A stretch of 64,000 nt of DNA, taken from assembly GCA_022564295.1 (NCBI GenBank), contig JADFLR010000020.1, positions 1 through 64,000 of the forward strand. The letters are read 5' to 3'. Numbering within the stretch: position 1 is the stretch's first letter; each line of letters opens with the position of its first letter. Shown piece by piece: positions 26,712 to 34,700 of the stretch. The notes under the pieces were generated by a model that saw only the letters and a list, made by a program, of their open reading frames with translations, made no database searches and was not told where the DNA came from. The position numbers and the translations under genes were made by a program. The stretch comes from Bacteroidota bacterium (GTDB lineage: Bacteria; Bacteroidota; Ignavibacteria; Ignavibacteriales; Ignavibacteriaceae).

Positions 26712-26967
26712 ATAAAATAATTTCACCATTAATTAATTTTTCAATCATCTTTTTACTTTTCCATCCTTTTACCTTTTTCTCTGCTGCCATCGCTTCAGCT
26801 TTAGTCTTAAACTTTTTTGTAAACACTATCTCCCACAGACGGTATCTCGAAGTAAATCCTCTTTCTATTGTGTTATGATATTCTAATCTTCTATGTGAGT
26901 TCTTTGAAACGCCCGTGTAATATTTATAAACCTTTATTGATCTTAATATGTATAAATTATATTCCAT
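26710..26967 (-). CDS. Small GIY-YIG domain protein between tRNA-Asn and a tRNA-like remnant
   Basis: An 85-residue single-domain GIY-YIG endonuclease-fold protein: YNLYILRS (first strand), YYTGVSKN (the YIG strand, here YTG), an Arg-containing helix RRLEYHN, and Glu in AEAMAAEKKVKG as the metal ligand. I use the ATG at 26965-26967; the frame stays open into the tRNA upstream, but that part is translated tRNA. No clear ribosome binding site precedes the ATG because a terminator hairpin sits there. Family members are structure-specific or homing-type nucleases; function is not established. Confidence 0.75.
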   Translation of the reverse strand: MEYNLYILRSIKVYKYYTGVSKNSHRRLEYHNTIERGFTSRYRLWEIVFTKKFKTKAEAMAAEKKVKGWKSKKMIEKLINGEIIL

Positions 26968-26971
26968 ATAT

Positions 26972-26997
26972 AAAAAATCCGGCAGCTGCCGGATTTT
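26972..26997 (-). terminator. Terminator of tRNA-Asn
   Basis: Near-perfect 24-base palindrome (AATCCGGCAG/CTGCCGGATT) followed on the minus strand by a run of Ts. It lies between the tRNA 3' end and the GIY-YIG start, so it should block most read-through into that gene. Confidence 0.8.
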
Positions 26998-26999
26998 AG

Positions 27000-27071
<72 letters not shown>

Positions 27072-27081
27072 ATTTTTAATA

Positions 27082-27110
27082 AAATGAGCAACAAAAATAG
27101 TTACTCATTT
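27082..27110. repeat. Stem-loop upstream of tRNA-Asn
   Basis: AAATGAG and CTCATTT (with AAC/GTT extending the stem after one bulge) enclose an A-rich loop. It lies 11 bases upstream of the tRNA 5' end and may be part of its promoter region or an older terminator. Confidence 0.35.
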
Positions 27111-27573
27111 ATTATTTGTCAAGTAATCCTAATAAATCGCACTATTTTGAATTGCTCACTCTTACGAATAGTAAATTAGTATCTCTCTCGTCAATTATGA
27201 CGTTTATTTATTGGAAAATCTTCTATTTGATTAAAAATATCTTCCGATTTTCATAATTTTGAAAATATTACAGGTAATGATTTCCACTTTCCTGTTCAAA
27301 TACTAATTTTGTGGGTTATTTGGCTCAGTCTTTCTCAAGAAAATAATGAGTTAAGCCAAAAAAATGTTTAATAACGTCTCGTTTGTCAATCAATTACATT
27401 TACTGGCGCACAAAATTAATTTACTTCTGCGATGGCATATAAATTGAAAAATCTAAGAATCACTACGATTATATTCTCAACTCGACCACCATAAAAAAGC
27501 TGGCTAGACTATTTAGTCGGCTTTTTTACTTTGCAAAAAAAATCTTATCCTTTCGTTTTCTTAACTACAATTC
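27111..27573. other. Non-coding stretch with two stem-loops
   Basis: No ORF with coding character. It holds an imperfect hairpin with TTGGCT and AGCCAA arms (about 27319-27360) and a terminator-like hairpin at 27493-27527 (AAAAAAGC...GGCTTTTTT around a TAGACTATTTA core). The latter has A- and T-runs on both sides and could end transcription in either direction. No gene for it to end remains on the plus side; this stretch looks like decayed coding DNA. Confidence 0.45.
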
Positions 27574-27780
27574 TTATTCAAATACTACCTTCATTTCTCT
27601 TAAAATAAAATCGGAATACTTTTCTTTTTGAGTAATCCATAAAACATAACGGATACCCACTCCAATCGAACAGCTGTGCTCTTCTCTCCGTACAAAATCA
27701 TTTATCGTAGCTTCAAAGGAGCGGTCGAAATTTACTCCTACCAATCTGCTGTAAGCATCCTTTGGCTCAATTGTTTCATT
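27574..27780 (-). pseudogene. 3' fragment of a decayed gene
   Basis: A 68-codon open frame on the minus strand ends in TAA (27574-27576) and starts directly after an in-frame TAG with no start codon. The composition is coding-like (PKDAYSRLVGVNFDRSF, REEHSCSIGVGIRYVLW). I do not recognise the family. It reads as the surviving C-terminus of a disrupted gene in the gap between tRNA-Asn and ccmF. Confidence 0.45.
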
Positions 27781-27814
27781 CTAAAATCTCATTTTATTTA
27801 GAATGACTTATATA

Positions 27815-27844
27815 AAAATAAAAAATGCCCGATTAATGGGCATT
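27815..27844 (-). terminator. Terminator of the ccm operon
   Basis: On the minus strand AATGCCC pairs with GGGCATT (27824-27830 / 27838-27844) and is followed by a T-rich run. It lies 31 bases past the ccmF stop. Confidence 0.8.
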
Positions 27845-27874
27845 CAAAAATAAAGGAAAATGTTTAAATATTTA

Positions 27875-30277
27875 TTATCTCGATAAGGATTCCTTTAGTC
27901 TCCGCATAACAGAAATGAAAAATCCAACTACCATAACAACCACACCAATCCAAACCAAACTAATGAATGGTTTTATGCTGGCACTTACGTATAAAACTTC
28001 CTGTGTTTGGGCAATTTGCTCTTCTATCTCTTCCGCTATTTTTGAAAGAGCAATTTCAACATTGCTTGCAGTTAGATTTATTAATTTAATTTTGATATCG
28101 AATTCTTCTGATGCGAAGGATGTGAACTCAACTTTTCCACTAATTTGTTTCCGTAACAACTCAATCTCTTCTACCTTGTAATCTTTTTCTATGGTTAGAA
28201 TAGCACCCATTTGGAAATCTCTTCCCTCCTGCATGGCTGCCATTGTTTCTTCGCTGAGATGAAATTTTGTAAAGGTAATAAATATACCATTAAAATCGGT
28301 ACGGCCGCCCTTTTCCAAAACAACAGATTCTCCTTGGTTGACGAATGAGTTTTTCCCTTCATCATAACCCAAAGGTGTGATATAGAAATCCTGAGTGGGA
28401 AGTGTTAATATAGCAGGGATTCTCATAAGACTGTTATTAAAATCACTTACGTACATAACAGGATTTACCTGATATTCAGAATCTCCCTTTCTAATATCGA
28501 TATTGAAAGAATATTTTGTGTTGTTATCAATTGGCTTCCAGCCGGTAAAGGTCATTTCATAACCAAACGCAGATATAGTTTCGTTTTTTACAAGATCAAC
28601 ATCTACCTGCTGGCTGTTTACCGAAGAACCAATTACACCAAGGATGAACAAACCAATTCCTATATGAGCTACATATGCCCCCAACATTTTTTTATTGCCC
28701 TTTATAATTTTAAAAGCAATCTCGGCATTTACCACGAGGGAAAACGCCATTGAAAATACTAACAGCATTATCAATATTTCATCAATACCTCCCAGCACTA
28801 TAATTAAAACAGCAATTAAAAGTGAAATGCCCAAGGACGGCAACGACTTTTTTAGAAGATCTTCCGTTTTTGTGTTTCTCCATTTCATCAAAAGACTCAA
28901 ACCGTTGAGCAAGCCTATAATAATTGCGATTGGAAGATTCAGTTCGTTGTAAAAGAATGTATCAACCGATTGCCCGAAAATTGGTGCTGAGGTACCCACA
29001 ATAATTATGAGTCCTGATGCTAACAACACAACTGCAGCCGTAAACAATGCAAGTTCTCTGGAAAGCAAACCATCTTCAGTTTGAGTATTATCGGTGAGCC
29101 ATTTCCATCTATATACAATTGCCCCCAAACCTAAAATTAAAAATGTGCCTGTAAAAAGAAGGAGGAAGAAATAAACTATATTTCCCGGATCTACAAAAGA
29201 ATGAACGGAAGCATCTCCAAGCACGCCGCTCCTTGTTAAGAATGTGCTGTAAAGGACTAAGACATAGGTAAGAATACAAAGTATAAGATTAGTCTTTGCA
29301 AACTTACCAATCCCGCCTTTCGACTGGCTCTTTCGTTGGACTAATAGAGTATGAATTCCTGCAAGGCCAACTATCCACGGAATTAAGCTCGAATTTTCTA
29401 CGGGATCCCAGGCCCAGTAACCACCCCAGCCGAGCATTTCGTAAGCCCAGTAACCACCCAACATAATTCCCAATCCAAGTATACCCATTCCTGCAAGCAA
29501 CCAGGGGAATGCCTGCCTTACCCATTCTTTGTATTCGTTTTTCATTAATGCACCGAGCGCAAAAGCAAAAGGAACCGTTGCCATTGAAAATCCTGTAAAA
29601 AGAATCGGAGGATGTATCTGCATCCAGAAATTGAGTAACTGAGGATTCAATCCTCTTCCATCTGCAATAAACTGACTAACTGAAATTCCTGAACCGGCAA
29701 GAAGACCTTGAAGCTCGGAATTCATCTGAATAAATCCTGCACCGCTATTATTATCTGTAAAAAAGAATGATTGAAGAAACGGCAGCTCTAAGTATAGAGG
29801 ATTAATTGAACTTATATCTAAAAACATAGGGGTTGCCCAAATGAACTCAAAGGGATTTTTGAACCATGGTGATACCATCACAAGAAGGAAAGTAGTTGCA
29901 AGAGTAAATACAGCCATTACCTGCGGTTCAAGTTCTTTTCTTTTTGAGGTATATGATTGTAGAATAACTCCAATTATAGATGTAATCAGCAGCCATAGCA
30001 TAAAGCTTCCTTCCTGCCCGCCCCAAAATGAAGCAAGAAGAAAACCTGTATCCAACGAATTATTACTGTAACTAAAAACATAATTATACTGATACTGATG
30101 GGTAAGCAGTACATACCACAATAATGTTGATGCTGCAATTATGAACATCACCATTCCATGATAAGATATCCTTGCATAATTAAGTGTGTTTCTGTATCCT
30201 TTGAAACTTAGGTAATACATTACCATAGCCATAATGCTAAAGGCAAGTGCAATTACCAGGAAAATAGTTCCAACCAT
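27875..30277 (-). CDS. ccmF: Cytochrome c-type biogenesis protein CcmF (haem lyase)
   Basis: An 800-residue polytopic membrane protein with about fifteen helices. The tryptophan-rich WWD motif WGGYWAWDPVENSSLIPW (about 281-298) presents haem at the periplasmic face, and a large periplasmic loop follows near 575-770. CcmF joins haem carried by CcmE to the CxxCH motif of apocytochrome. It is longer than E. coli CcmF (647 residues), mainly in the C-terminal periplasmic domain. Start ATG at 30277, 40 bases after ccmE. Confidence 0.93.
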   Translation of the reverse strand: MVGTIFLVIALAFSIMAMVMYYLSFKGYRNTLNYARISYHGMVMFIIAASTLLWYVLLTHQYQYNYVFSYSNNSLDTGFLLASFWGGQEGSFMLWLLITSIIGVILQSYTSKRKELEPQVMAVFTLATTFLLVMVSPWFKNPFEFIWATPMFLDISSINPLYLELPFLQSFFFTDNNSGAGFIQMNSELQGLLAGSGISVSQFIADGRGLNPQLLNFWMQIHPPILFTGFSMATVPFAFALGALMKNEYKEWVRQAFPWLLAGMGILGLGIMLGGYWAYEMLGWGGYWAWDPVENSSLIPWIVGLAGIHTLLVQRKSQSKGGIGKFAKTNLILCILTYVLVLYSTFLTRSGVLGDASVHSFVDPGNIVYFFLLLFTGTFLILGLGAIVYRWKWLTDNTQTEDGLLSRELALFTAAVVLLASGLIIIVGTSAPIFGQSVDTFFYNELNLPIAIIIGLLNGLSLLMKWRNTKTEDLLKKSLPSLGISLLIAVLIIVLGGIDEILIMLLVFSMAFSLVVNAEIAFKIIKGNKKMLGAYVAHIGIGLFILGVIGSSVNSQQVDVDLVKNETISAFGYEMTFTGWKPIDNNTKYSFNIDIRKGDSEYQVNPVMYVSDFNNSLMRIPAILTLPTQDFYITPLGYDEGKNSFVNQGESVVLEKGGRTDFNGIFITFTKFHLSEETMAAMQEGRDFQMGAILTIEKDYKVEEIELLRKQISGKVEFTSFASEEFDIKIKLINLTASNVEIALSKIAEEIEEQIAQTQEVLYVSASIKPFISLVWIGVVVMVVGFFISVMRRLKESLSR

Positions 30278-30317
30278 AGAATCCTCTATAAATTAAAAGT
30301 ATAGCAGCTAAACAGTT

Positions 30318-30707
30318 TTACAATGTTGAAGTTCGAACCTGTTCGTCTTCATATTTACTCGGGCATTTGGTAAGAATATCTTTTGCGTGAAAATATCCGT
30401 TAACATATTTGCCTGTAACTACAACACTTGAAGCTGTTTCAAAATTATTTGGGATAGACCCGTTATATGCAACTTTCATTTCATTACCATTCCCGTCAAC
30501 CATATAGAATGTGAAAGTATTGTTTTCTTTATCGTGATGATAGCTTTTCTCCTTAACCCAGCTTCCTGTTGCTTTAACAGTTTTGGTTGTATTCATTACC
30601 TGGGTGAAATCATCCTGGTATTGAATATTACTTTGGGTAAACAGGTAGATCATAATCCCAAGAAATACCACAATAATAAAACTGCCGAAAATATATTTAT
30701 TCTTCAT
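30318..30707 (-). CDS. ccmE: Cytochrome c maturation haem chaperone CcmE, CxxxY type
   Basis: A 129-residue periplasmic haem chaperone with an N-terminal anchor helix (6-24) and an OB-fold. Near the C-terminus the haem-attachment motif is CPSKY (Cys115, Tyr119), not the HxxxY of E. coli. CxxxY is the form described for archaea and Desulfovibrio (system I*). Its start overlaps the ccmD stop by 11 bases. Confidence 0.92.
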   Translation of the reverse strand: MKNKYIFGSFIIVVFLGIMIYLFTQSNIQYQDDFTQVMNTTKTVKATGSWVKEKSYHHDKENNTFTFYMVDGNGNEMKVAYNGSIPNNFETASSVVVTGKYVNGYFHAKDILTKCPSKYEDEQVRTSTL

Positions 30708-30849
30708 TTATTACTCCATTTTTTATTTCTTTTTCAATATTTTTAATTCTTTTATCCAAACTGAACAGATATAAAAATATACCGCTCCAAACAATAAGAA
30801 CGATTATCATAACAATATAGATAGCGTTATTTGATAAAAAACTTTCCAA
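30697..30849 (-). CDS. ccmD: CcmD-like single-helix protein
   Basis: A 50-residue frame with TTG start at 30847-30849 and TAA at 30697-30699. It has one membrane helix (YIVMIIVLIVWSGIFLYLF, about 11-29) followed by a charged Lys/Glu helix, the shape of CcmD, which helps release holo-CcmE from the CcmABC complex. GAGG lies 7-10 bases upstream, overlapping the ccmC end; the stop overlaps the ccmE start. Its place between ccmC and ccmE supports the call. Confidence 0.8.
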   Translation of the reverse strand: MESFLSNNAIYIVMIIVLIVWSGIFLYLFSLDKRIKNIEKEIKNGVINEE

Positions 30850-30851
30850 TT

Positions 30852-31556
30852 TTATCCTCTGATTAAATGTTTGTTTAATTTATCTCTAATAATTATTGAT
30901 TTATAACTTATCTGCCACATCCAGAAATAGAGTATTGTAAATCCAATTAACGAGAGAAAAAATATTAACTGCATACTCGAATTCATTTGAAAATTAACAA
31001 CCGGACCTGCACCTGTATCATCTGCAGAACCCGGATGCAATCCTTTCATTATACGCGGCATAATAAAAATAAAGAAAGGAACAGTTACAAATGCAAGCAC
31101 AGAATAAACTGACGAGAGTGTTGCTCTTTTTTCTTCAGATTCTATTGATGAACGAAGTGCGAATAATGCACCGTAAATTAATAAAAGAGCGAAGATACTT
31201 GTCTGTCTTGGGTCCCAACTCCAAAAAGCACCCCAAGCAAACTTAGCCCAAACCGCTCCGGTTACAGTTGCAAGGATACAAAAGATCATCCCAAGTTGTG
31301 CAGAAGCATAAGCTTTGGCATCATCATCAAGGTTCTTATTCTTTAAATATTTAAAACTAAAAACTGTGGACATAAGAAATGCTATTACTGTAAGCCATGC
31401 AGTTGGAACATGAAAAAATATAATCTTTGCATTTTCTTCCAGTCCCGGTATGTTTGGGAATTCGTACCACGACTCCGGATTCTCAACTATGGGAAATGCA
31501 ATTCCAGCGACGGAGATGAAAGATATTAGTAAAAATAAAAATATTTTCCAGATCAT
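30852..31556 (-). CDS. ccmC: Haem exporter / CcmE-haem loading protein CcmC
   Basis: A 234-residue protein with six helices and the WWD haem motif WGAFWSWDP at 108-116, flanked by His residues (His49 and one near 175). CcmC attaches haem to CcmE. Length and motif spacing fit CcmC rather than CcsA. Ends two bases before the ccmD start codon. Confidence 0.92.
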   Translation of the reverse strand: MIWKIFLFLLISFISVAGIAFPIVENPESWYEFPNIPGLEENAKIIFFHVPTAWLTVIAFLMSTVFSFKYLKNKNLDDDAKAYASAQLGMIFCILATVTGAVWAKFAWGAFWSWDPRQTSIFALLLIYGALFALRSSIESEEKRATLSSVYSVLAFVTVPFFIFIMPRIMKGLHPGSADDTGAGPVVNFQMNSSMQLIFFLSLIGFTILYFWMWQISYKSIIIRDKLNKHLIRG

Positions 31557-31587
31557 TTTTCTAACAATTCTTTTTTAAATGAATACG

Positions 31588-32253
31588 CTAATCTTTCCAA
31601 ATAAAATCGAACAACATATATGAAACGGTTAACATAACTACATCGTAACTCACAACAATTGCCAATTCAAACTTAGCATCTTCAATACTTGTGCCATCGA
31701 GCGCGAACAAAGTTAATTGAACTGAGGTTAGAATCAAAGGTAATAAAATGGGGAATGAAAGAACAGGGTACAACGTACCCTTTGCACCTGCTTTTGCAAT
31801 TATGGCTGCAATGATAGTTGAGGAAACTGCCAACCCAATATTCCCAATCACAAACGCAAAAACGAACAGAGAAAAATTCTTGATAACAAATGATTCAAAC
31901 AGCGCTGCGTACAATAAAGCTATAACCGTGTTCATGCAGAAAACGAGAATTATATTGAACAATAATTTGCCTGAAAAAACAGTCGATGGTGCTGCAATTA
32001 GTTGAAGCGTTAAAGAAGTTCCTCTTTCCTCCTCGGAAACAAATGCACGGGCAAGCCCCGACATTGCGGTGAAAAAGATAACTACCCAAAACAATCCGCC
32101 TGCTAACCCTTCAGATAATTTCTCCTGCCCAACAGCAAACAATATTACACTGATTGCAACAATTATAAACATCGCCAACGAGTTTATTGCGTAACGGGTT
32201 CTTAATTCCGAATGATAATCTTTTTTAAATAATGCAATTGCTTTTGCTATCAT
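31588..32253 (-). CDS. ccmB: Haem exporter permease CcmB
   Basis: A 221-residue protein with six helices; the opening ALFKKDYHSELRTRYAIN and the SEEERGTSLTLQLIAAP segment (about 74-90) are CcmB features. It is the permease of the CcmAB ATPase unit that drives CcmE release. 22 bases downstream of ccmA. Confidence 0.9.
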   Translation of the reverse strand: MIAKAIALFKKDYHSELRTRYAINSLAMFIIVAISVILFAVGQEKLSEGLAGGLFWVVIFFTAMSGLARAFVSEEERGTSLTLQLIAAPSTVFSGKLLFNIILVFCMNTVIALLYAALFESFVIKNFSLFVFAFVIGNIGLAVSSTIIAAIIAKAGAKGTLYPVLSFPILLPLILTSVQLTLFALDGTSIEDAKFELAIVVSYDVVMLTVSYMLFDFIWKD

Positions 32254-32275
32254 TTGATATCGTTTTTATAATAAT

Positions 32276-32911
32276 TTATTTAAAAGTTTTCAGATCAAGA
32301 ATTTCCGTGCATAAATTCAAATCGGCTTTATCGTTTGAAGCTATAATAATAATACTCTCTTTACTTTTATCTTCAATAATTTCATAAACCGAATTTTTAC
32401 CTTCCTCATCTAAATTTGATGTCGGTTCATCAAAAATCAATAGTTCGGGATGATGAATTAACGCAAAAATAAATTTCATCCTTTGTTTCATTCCTGAAGA
32501 ATAAGTTTTAATGAAATCGTCTTTTCTGTTGTATAACAAAAACCTGTTTAGCAAATCTTTTGCATAATCTTTATCAAAACTTATGTCTCTTATTGTTGAA
32601 AAAATATTTAGATTTTCCCAGGCAGTAAATTCCTCGTATAAAACAAGGTACGGGGATACGAAACCTATATGATTATGCAGTTTTTCCGGAATAATTTCAT
32701 CATCTGAATTTTTGTGAATTATTCTTCCTTTTGTTGGTGAGATAAGTCCTGCAATTATTTTAACCAAAGTAGATTTTCCGGAACCATTCGGACCTGATAT
32801 TCCGAACACACCACTATCATCATACCTGAAATTGATACCGTGAAAAATTAATCTTCTGCCGAAAGTTTTGTTTAATTCGTTTGCTTCTACGGAATATTTG
32901 CTCATTAACAT
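32276..32911 (-). CDS. ccmA: Haem exporter ATP-binding protein CcmA
   Basis: A 211-residue ABC ATPase: Walker A GPNGSGKST at 40-48, signature YSSGMKQR at 138-145 (CcmA-type rather than LSGGQ), Walker B LLIFDEP at 158-164. The switch His is replaced by Asn in IIASNDKADL, as in many CcmA proteins. The ATG two codons in is an equally good start. First gene of ccmABCDEF. Confidence 0.9.
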   Translation of the reverse strand: MLMSKYSVEANELNKTFGRRLIFHGINFRYDDSGVFGISGPNGSGKSTLVKIIAGLISPTKGRIIHKNSDDEIIPEKLHNHIGFVSPYLVLYEEFTAWENLNIFSTIRDISFDKDYAKDLLNRFLLYNRKDDFIKTYSSGMKQRMKFIFALIHHPELLIFDEPTSNLDEEGKNSVYEIIEDKSKESIIIIASNDKADLNLCTEILDLKTFK

Positions 32912-32990
32912 TGTGGAATTTTAATAAACATTTGCTAATAATTAAGGATACAAAAATAAGATTTTATATAATAAGAAGTGGAGGAAAAAT

Positions 32991-34700
32991 TTAATTGAAA
33001 ATAACAACTTTTCCTTTTGTAATCTCATCACTTTTTTGGATGACGTAAATGTAAACGCCGGAGGCAAGTTTTTCACCATCATTTCCGCGAACATCCCATT
33101 TTAAACCTAAAGAGTTATTGGTCAAAGGTCCAACAAAATGTTCTGAAGAATATACTAAATTCATCGAAGTAGAATAAACAGCAAAATCTACTTTTTCCCC
33201 ATTTCTTCCATTAAAAGAAAAATTAATATTTTCTATAATACCATTACCATATGTAAAAGGATTTGGGAAAGCAAAAGTGCTTCCCTCAGGTGGTGAAAAA
33301 GATGCGTCATCTTCTCTTACTAAAAGATTATTTAAAATTTCAGAAACCGACCAAAGTGCAGGATTACCAGCACGAAACATTGATGAGTAATTTTCCGTTA
33401 GAAACCGATCTCCGCTTGATGAGTCAGAATAAAGGGTGTAGTTAAAATCAAAGAAATTGTTCAAACCGATCACCGCATTTTGCACATCGCCATTGGATAC
33501 TATTGTTACTAGAGAATCGTTATTCCCCTGAATAACAAAAGTAATAAAAGTATGTGACGCAGCTTTACCGCTCATATTTAAGATTTGAGAAGGGGGTGTA
33601 AATTGTACAACCGAAGTCGGCACAATTAATGGATAATTTACGCCCTCTTCAAAATATTTTCCGGAAACCGCTCTGTAATTGGTAAAATACATCCAGATAC
33701 CATATCTGTTAAATTCTCTGGCAAACGAAGAACCGTATTCAAAAATACTATTGTTTATCGCAATCATTGCTCTTAGCGAAGGCATCAATTCCCACTGACG
33801 TTTGATTATATCATAATCAAAATTATCTCTAAGAAATATGTTCCACGTTGCAGTATTGTAACCGGTAGTCCGCTGTAATGGAGTTTCAGGATTATTGAAA
33901 TAAGAAGGAATGTAAGCATAATAATCATTCACATCATCAAACACAAATTCTTCCATTGCAGTGGAAGTGATTTCGTAAAAGAAAGTATCCTCCGACCGGA
34001 AAATATAATTGCCACCCTGAATTGAATGATGAAACTCGTGAGCGACTGTTACCTGTGCCCCGCTTATTCCCGGTGAAAAATAATTTACAAAGTCGTTATC
34101 AATCATCATATACGATGAGAATCGATTGCTGCCTTCCTCAACTTCGTATTCAAATTTTGTGAAGCCGTAAAGGCCGCTTCCGAGATTTCCGATGTAAACG
34201 TCATAACGATTATCTCCACCGTATTCTTCAGAATGGATGTTTGGATTTGTTGCTGAATCTCCGGGAGGAGTATCATAACCGAGAAAATCTATTTCGAATT
34301 TATAAGTTGAATCCAATGCTTCGGCAAAAAGATTGAGATCGTAACCGGGTGCATTTGGACCAGTAGGATCATAATGCACTCTGAAAAATCCTCCGGGTGT
34401 TACAAAACTTGTTGCCGTAACTGGTCGTTGCAACAAAGGTTTGAGTAACAACTGCTGATCGTTATCAAACATATCAAAATTAAATGCAATGGCATTTACA
34501 ATTTCCAAACCGCATTTATGGCCTTCATCTATTATTTGTGGTTGTGTTCCTGGTTCCGGGCTTATTTCTGGAACTCTTAAATTAACAAACTCATTAAATA
34601 ATGAATCCAATTCTCCAGATGATAAATCCTGTGCTTGAAGGAAAGAGGAAAAAAAGAAAATTGAAAAGGCGAATGCCGCAATTACTTTAATCGCTTTAAT
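32991..34700 (-). CDS. Secreted zinc metalloprotease (MXAN_6640-like) with T9SS sorting domain; non-standard start
   Basis: The mature part has a zinc motif HEFHH (about residues 221-225 when counted from 34700), an acidic Ca-binding-like segment, and a C-terminal beta-sandwich sorting domain ending KGKVVIFN. The first standard start (TTG at 34610) would leave out the signal peptide. In frame upstream lies a clear signal sequence (KAIKVIAAFAFSIFFFSSF then QAQ), but it contains no ATG, GTG or TTG; the likely start is ATT at 34698-34700, 9 bases after GGAAGG. The start would lie inside the end of the upstream gene, so coupling is possible. Confidence 0.65.
   Translation of the reverse strand: MKAIKVIAAFAFSIFFFSSFLQAQDLSSGELDSLFNEFVNLRVPEISPEPGTQPQIIDEGHKCGLEIVNAIAFNFDMFDNDQQLLLKPLLQRPVTATSFVTPGGFFRVHYDPTGPNAPGYDLNLFAEALDSTYKFEIDFLGYDTPPGDSATNPNIHSEEYGGDNRYDVYIGNLGSGLYGFTKFEYEVEEGSNRFSSYMMIDNDFVNYFSPGISGAQVTVAHEFHHSIQGGNYIFRSEDTFFYEITSTAMEEFVFDDVNDYYAYIPSYFNNPETPLQRTTGYNTATWNIFLRDNFDYDIIKRQWELMPSLRAMIAINNSIFEYGSSFAREFNRYGIWMYFTNYRAVSGKYFEEGVNYPLIVPTSVVQFTPPSQILNMSGKAASHTFITFVIQGNNDSLVTIVSNGDVQNAVIGLNNFFDFNYTLYSDSSSGDRFLTENYSSMFRAGNPALWSVSEILNNLLVREDDASFSPPEGSTFAFPNPFTYGNGIIENINFSFNGRNGEKVDFAVYSTSMNLVYSSEHFVGPLTNNSLGLKWDVRGNDGEKLASGVYIYVIQKSDEITKGKVVIFN

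Noticed and set aside
27470-27492. Sequence ending in ACCACCA before a hairpin, resembling a tRNA/tmRNA 3' end with CCA
   Set aside because: No matching 5' acceptor strand or T-loop could be found upstream, and the other tRNAs here do not encode CCA.
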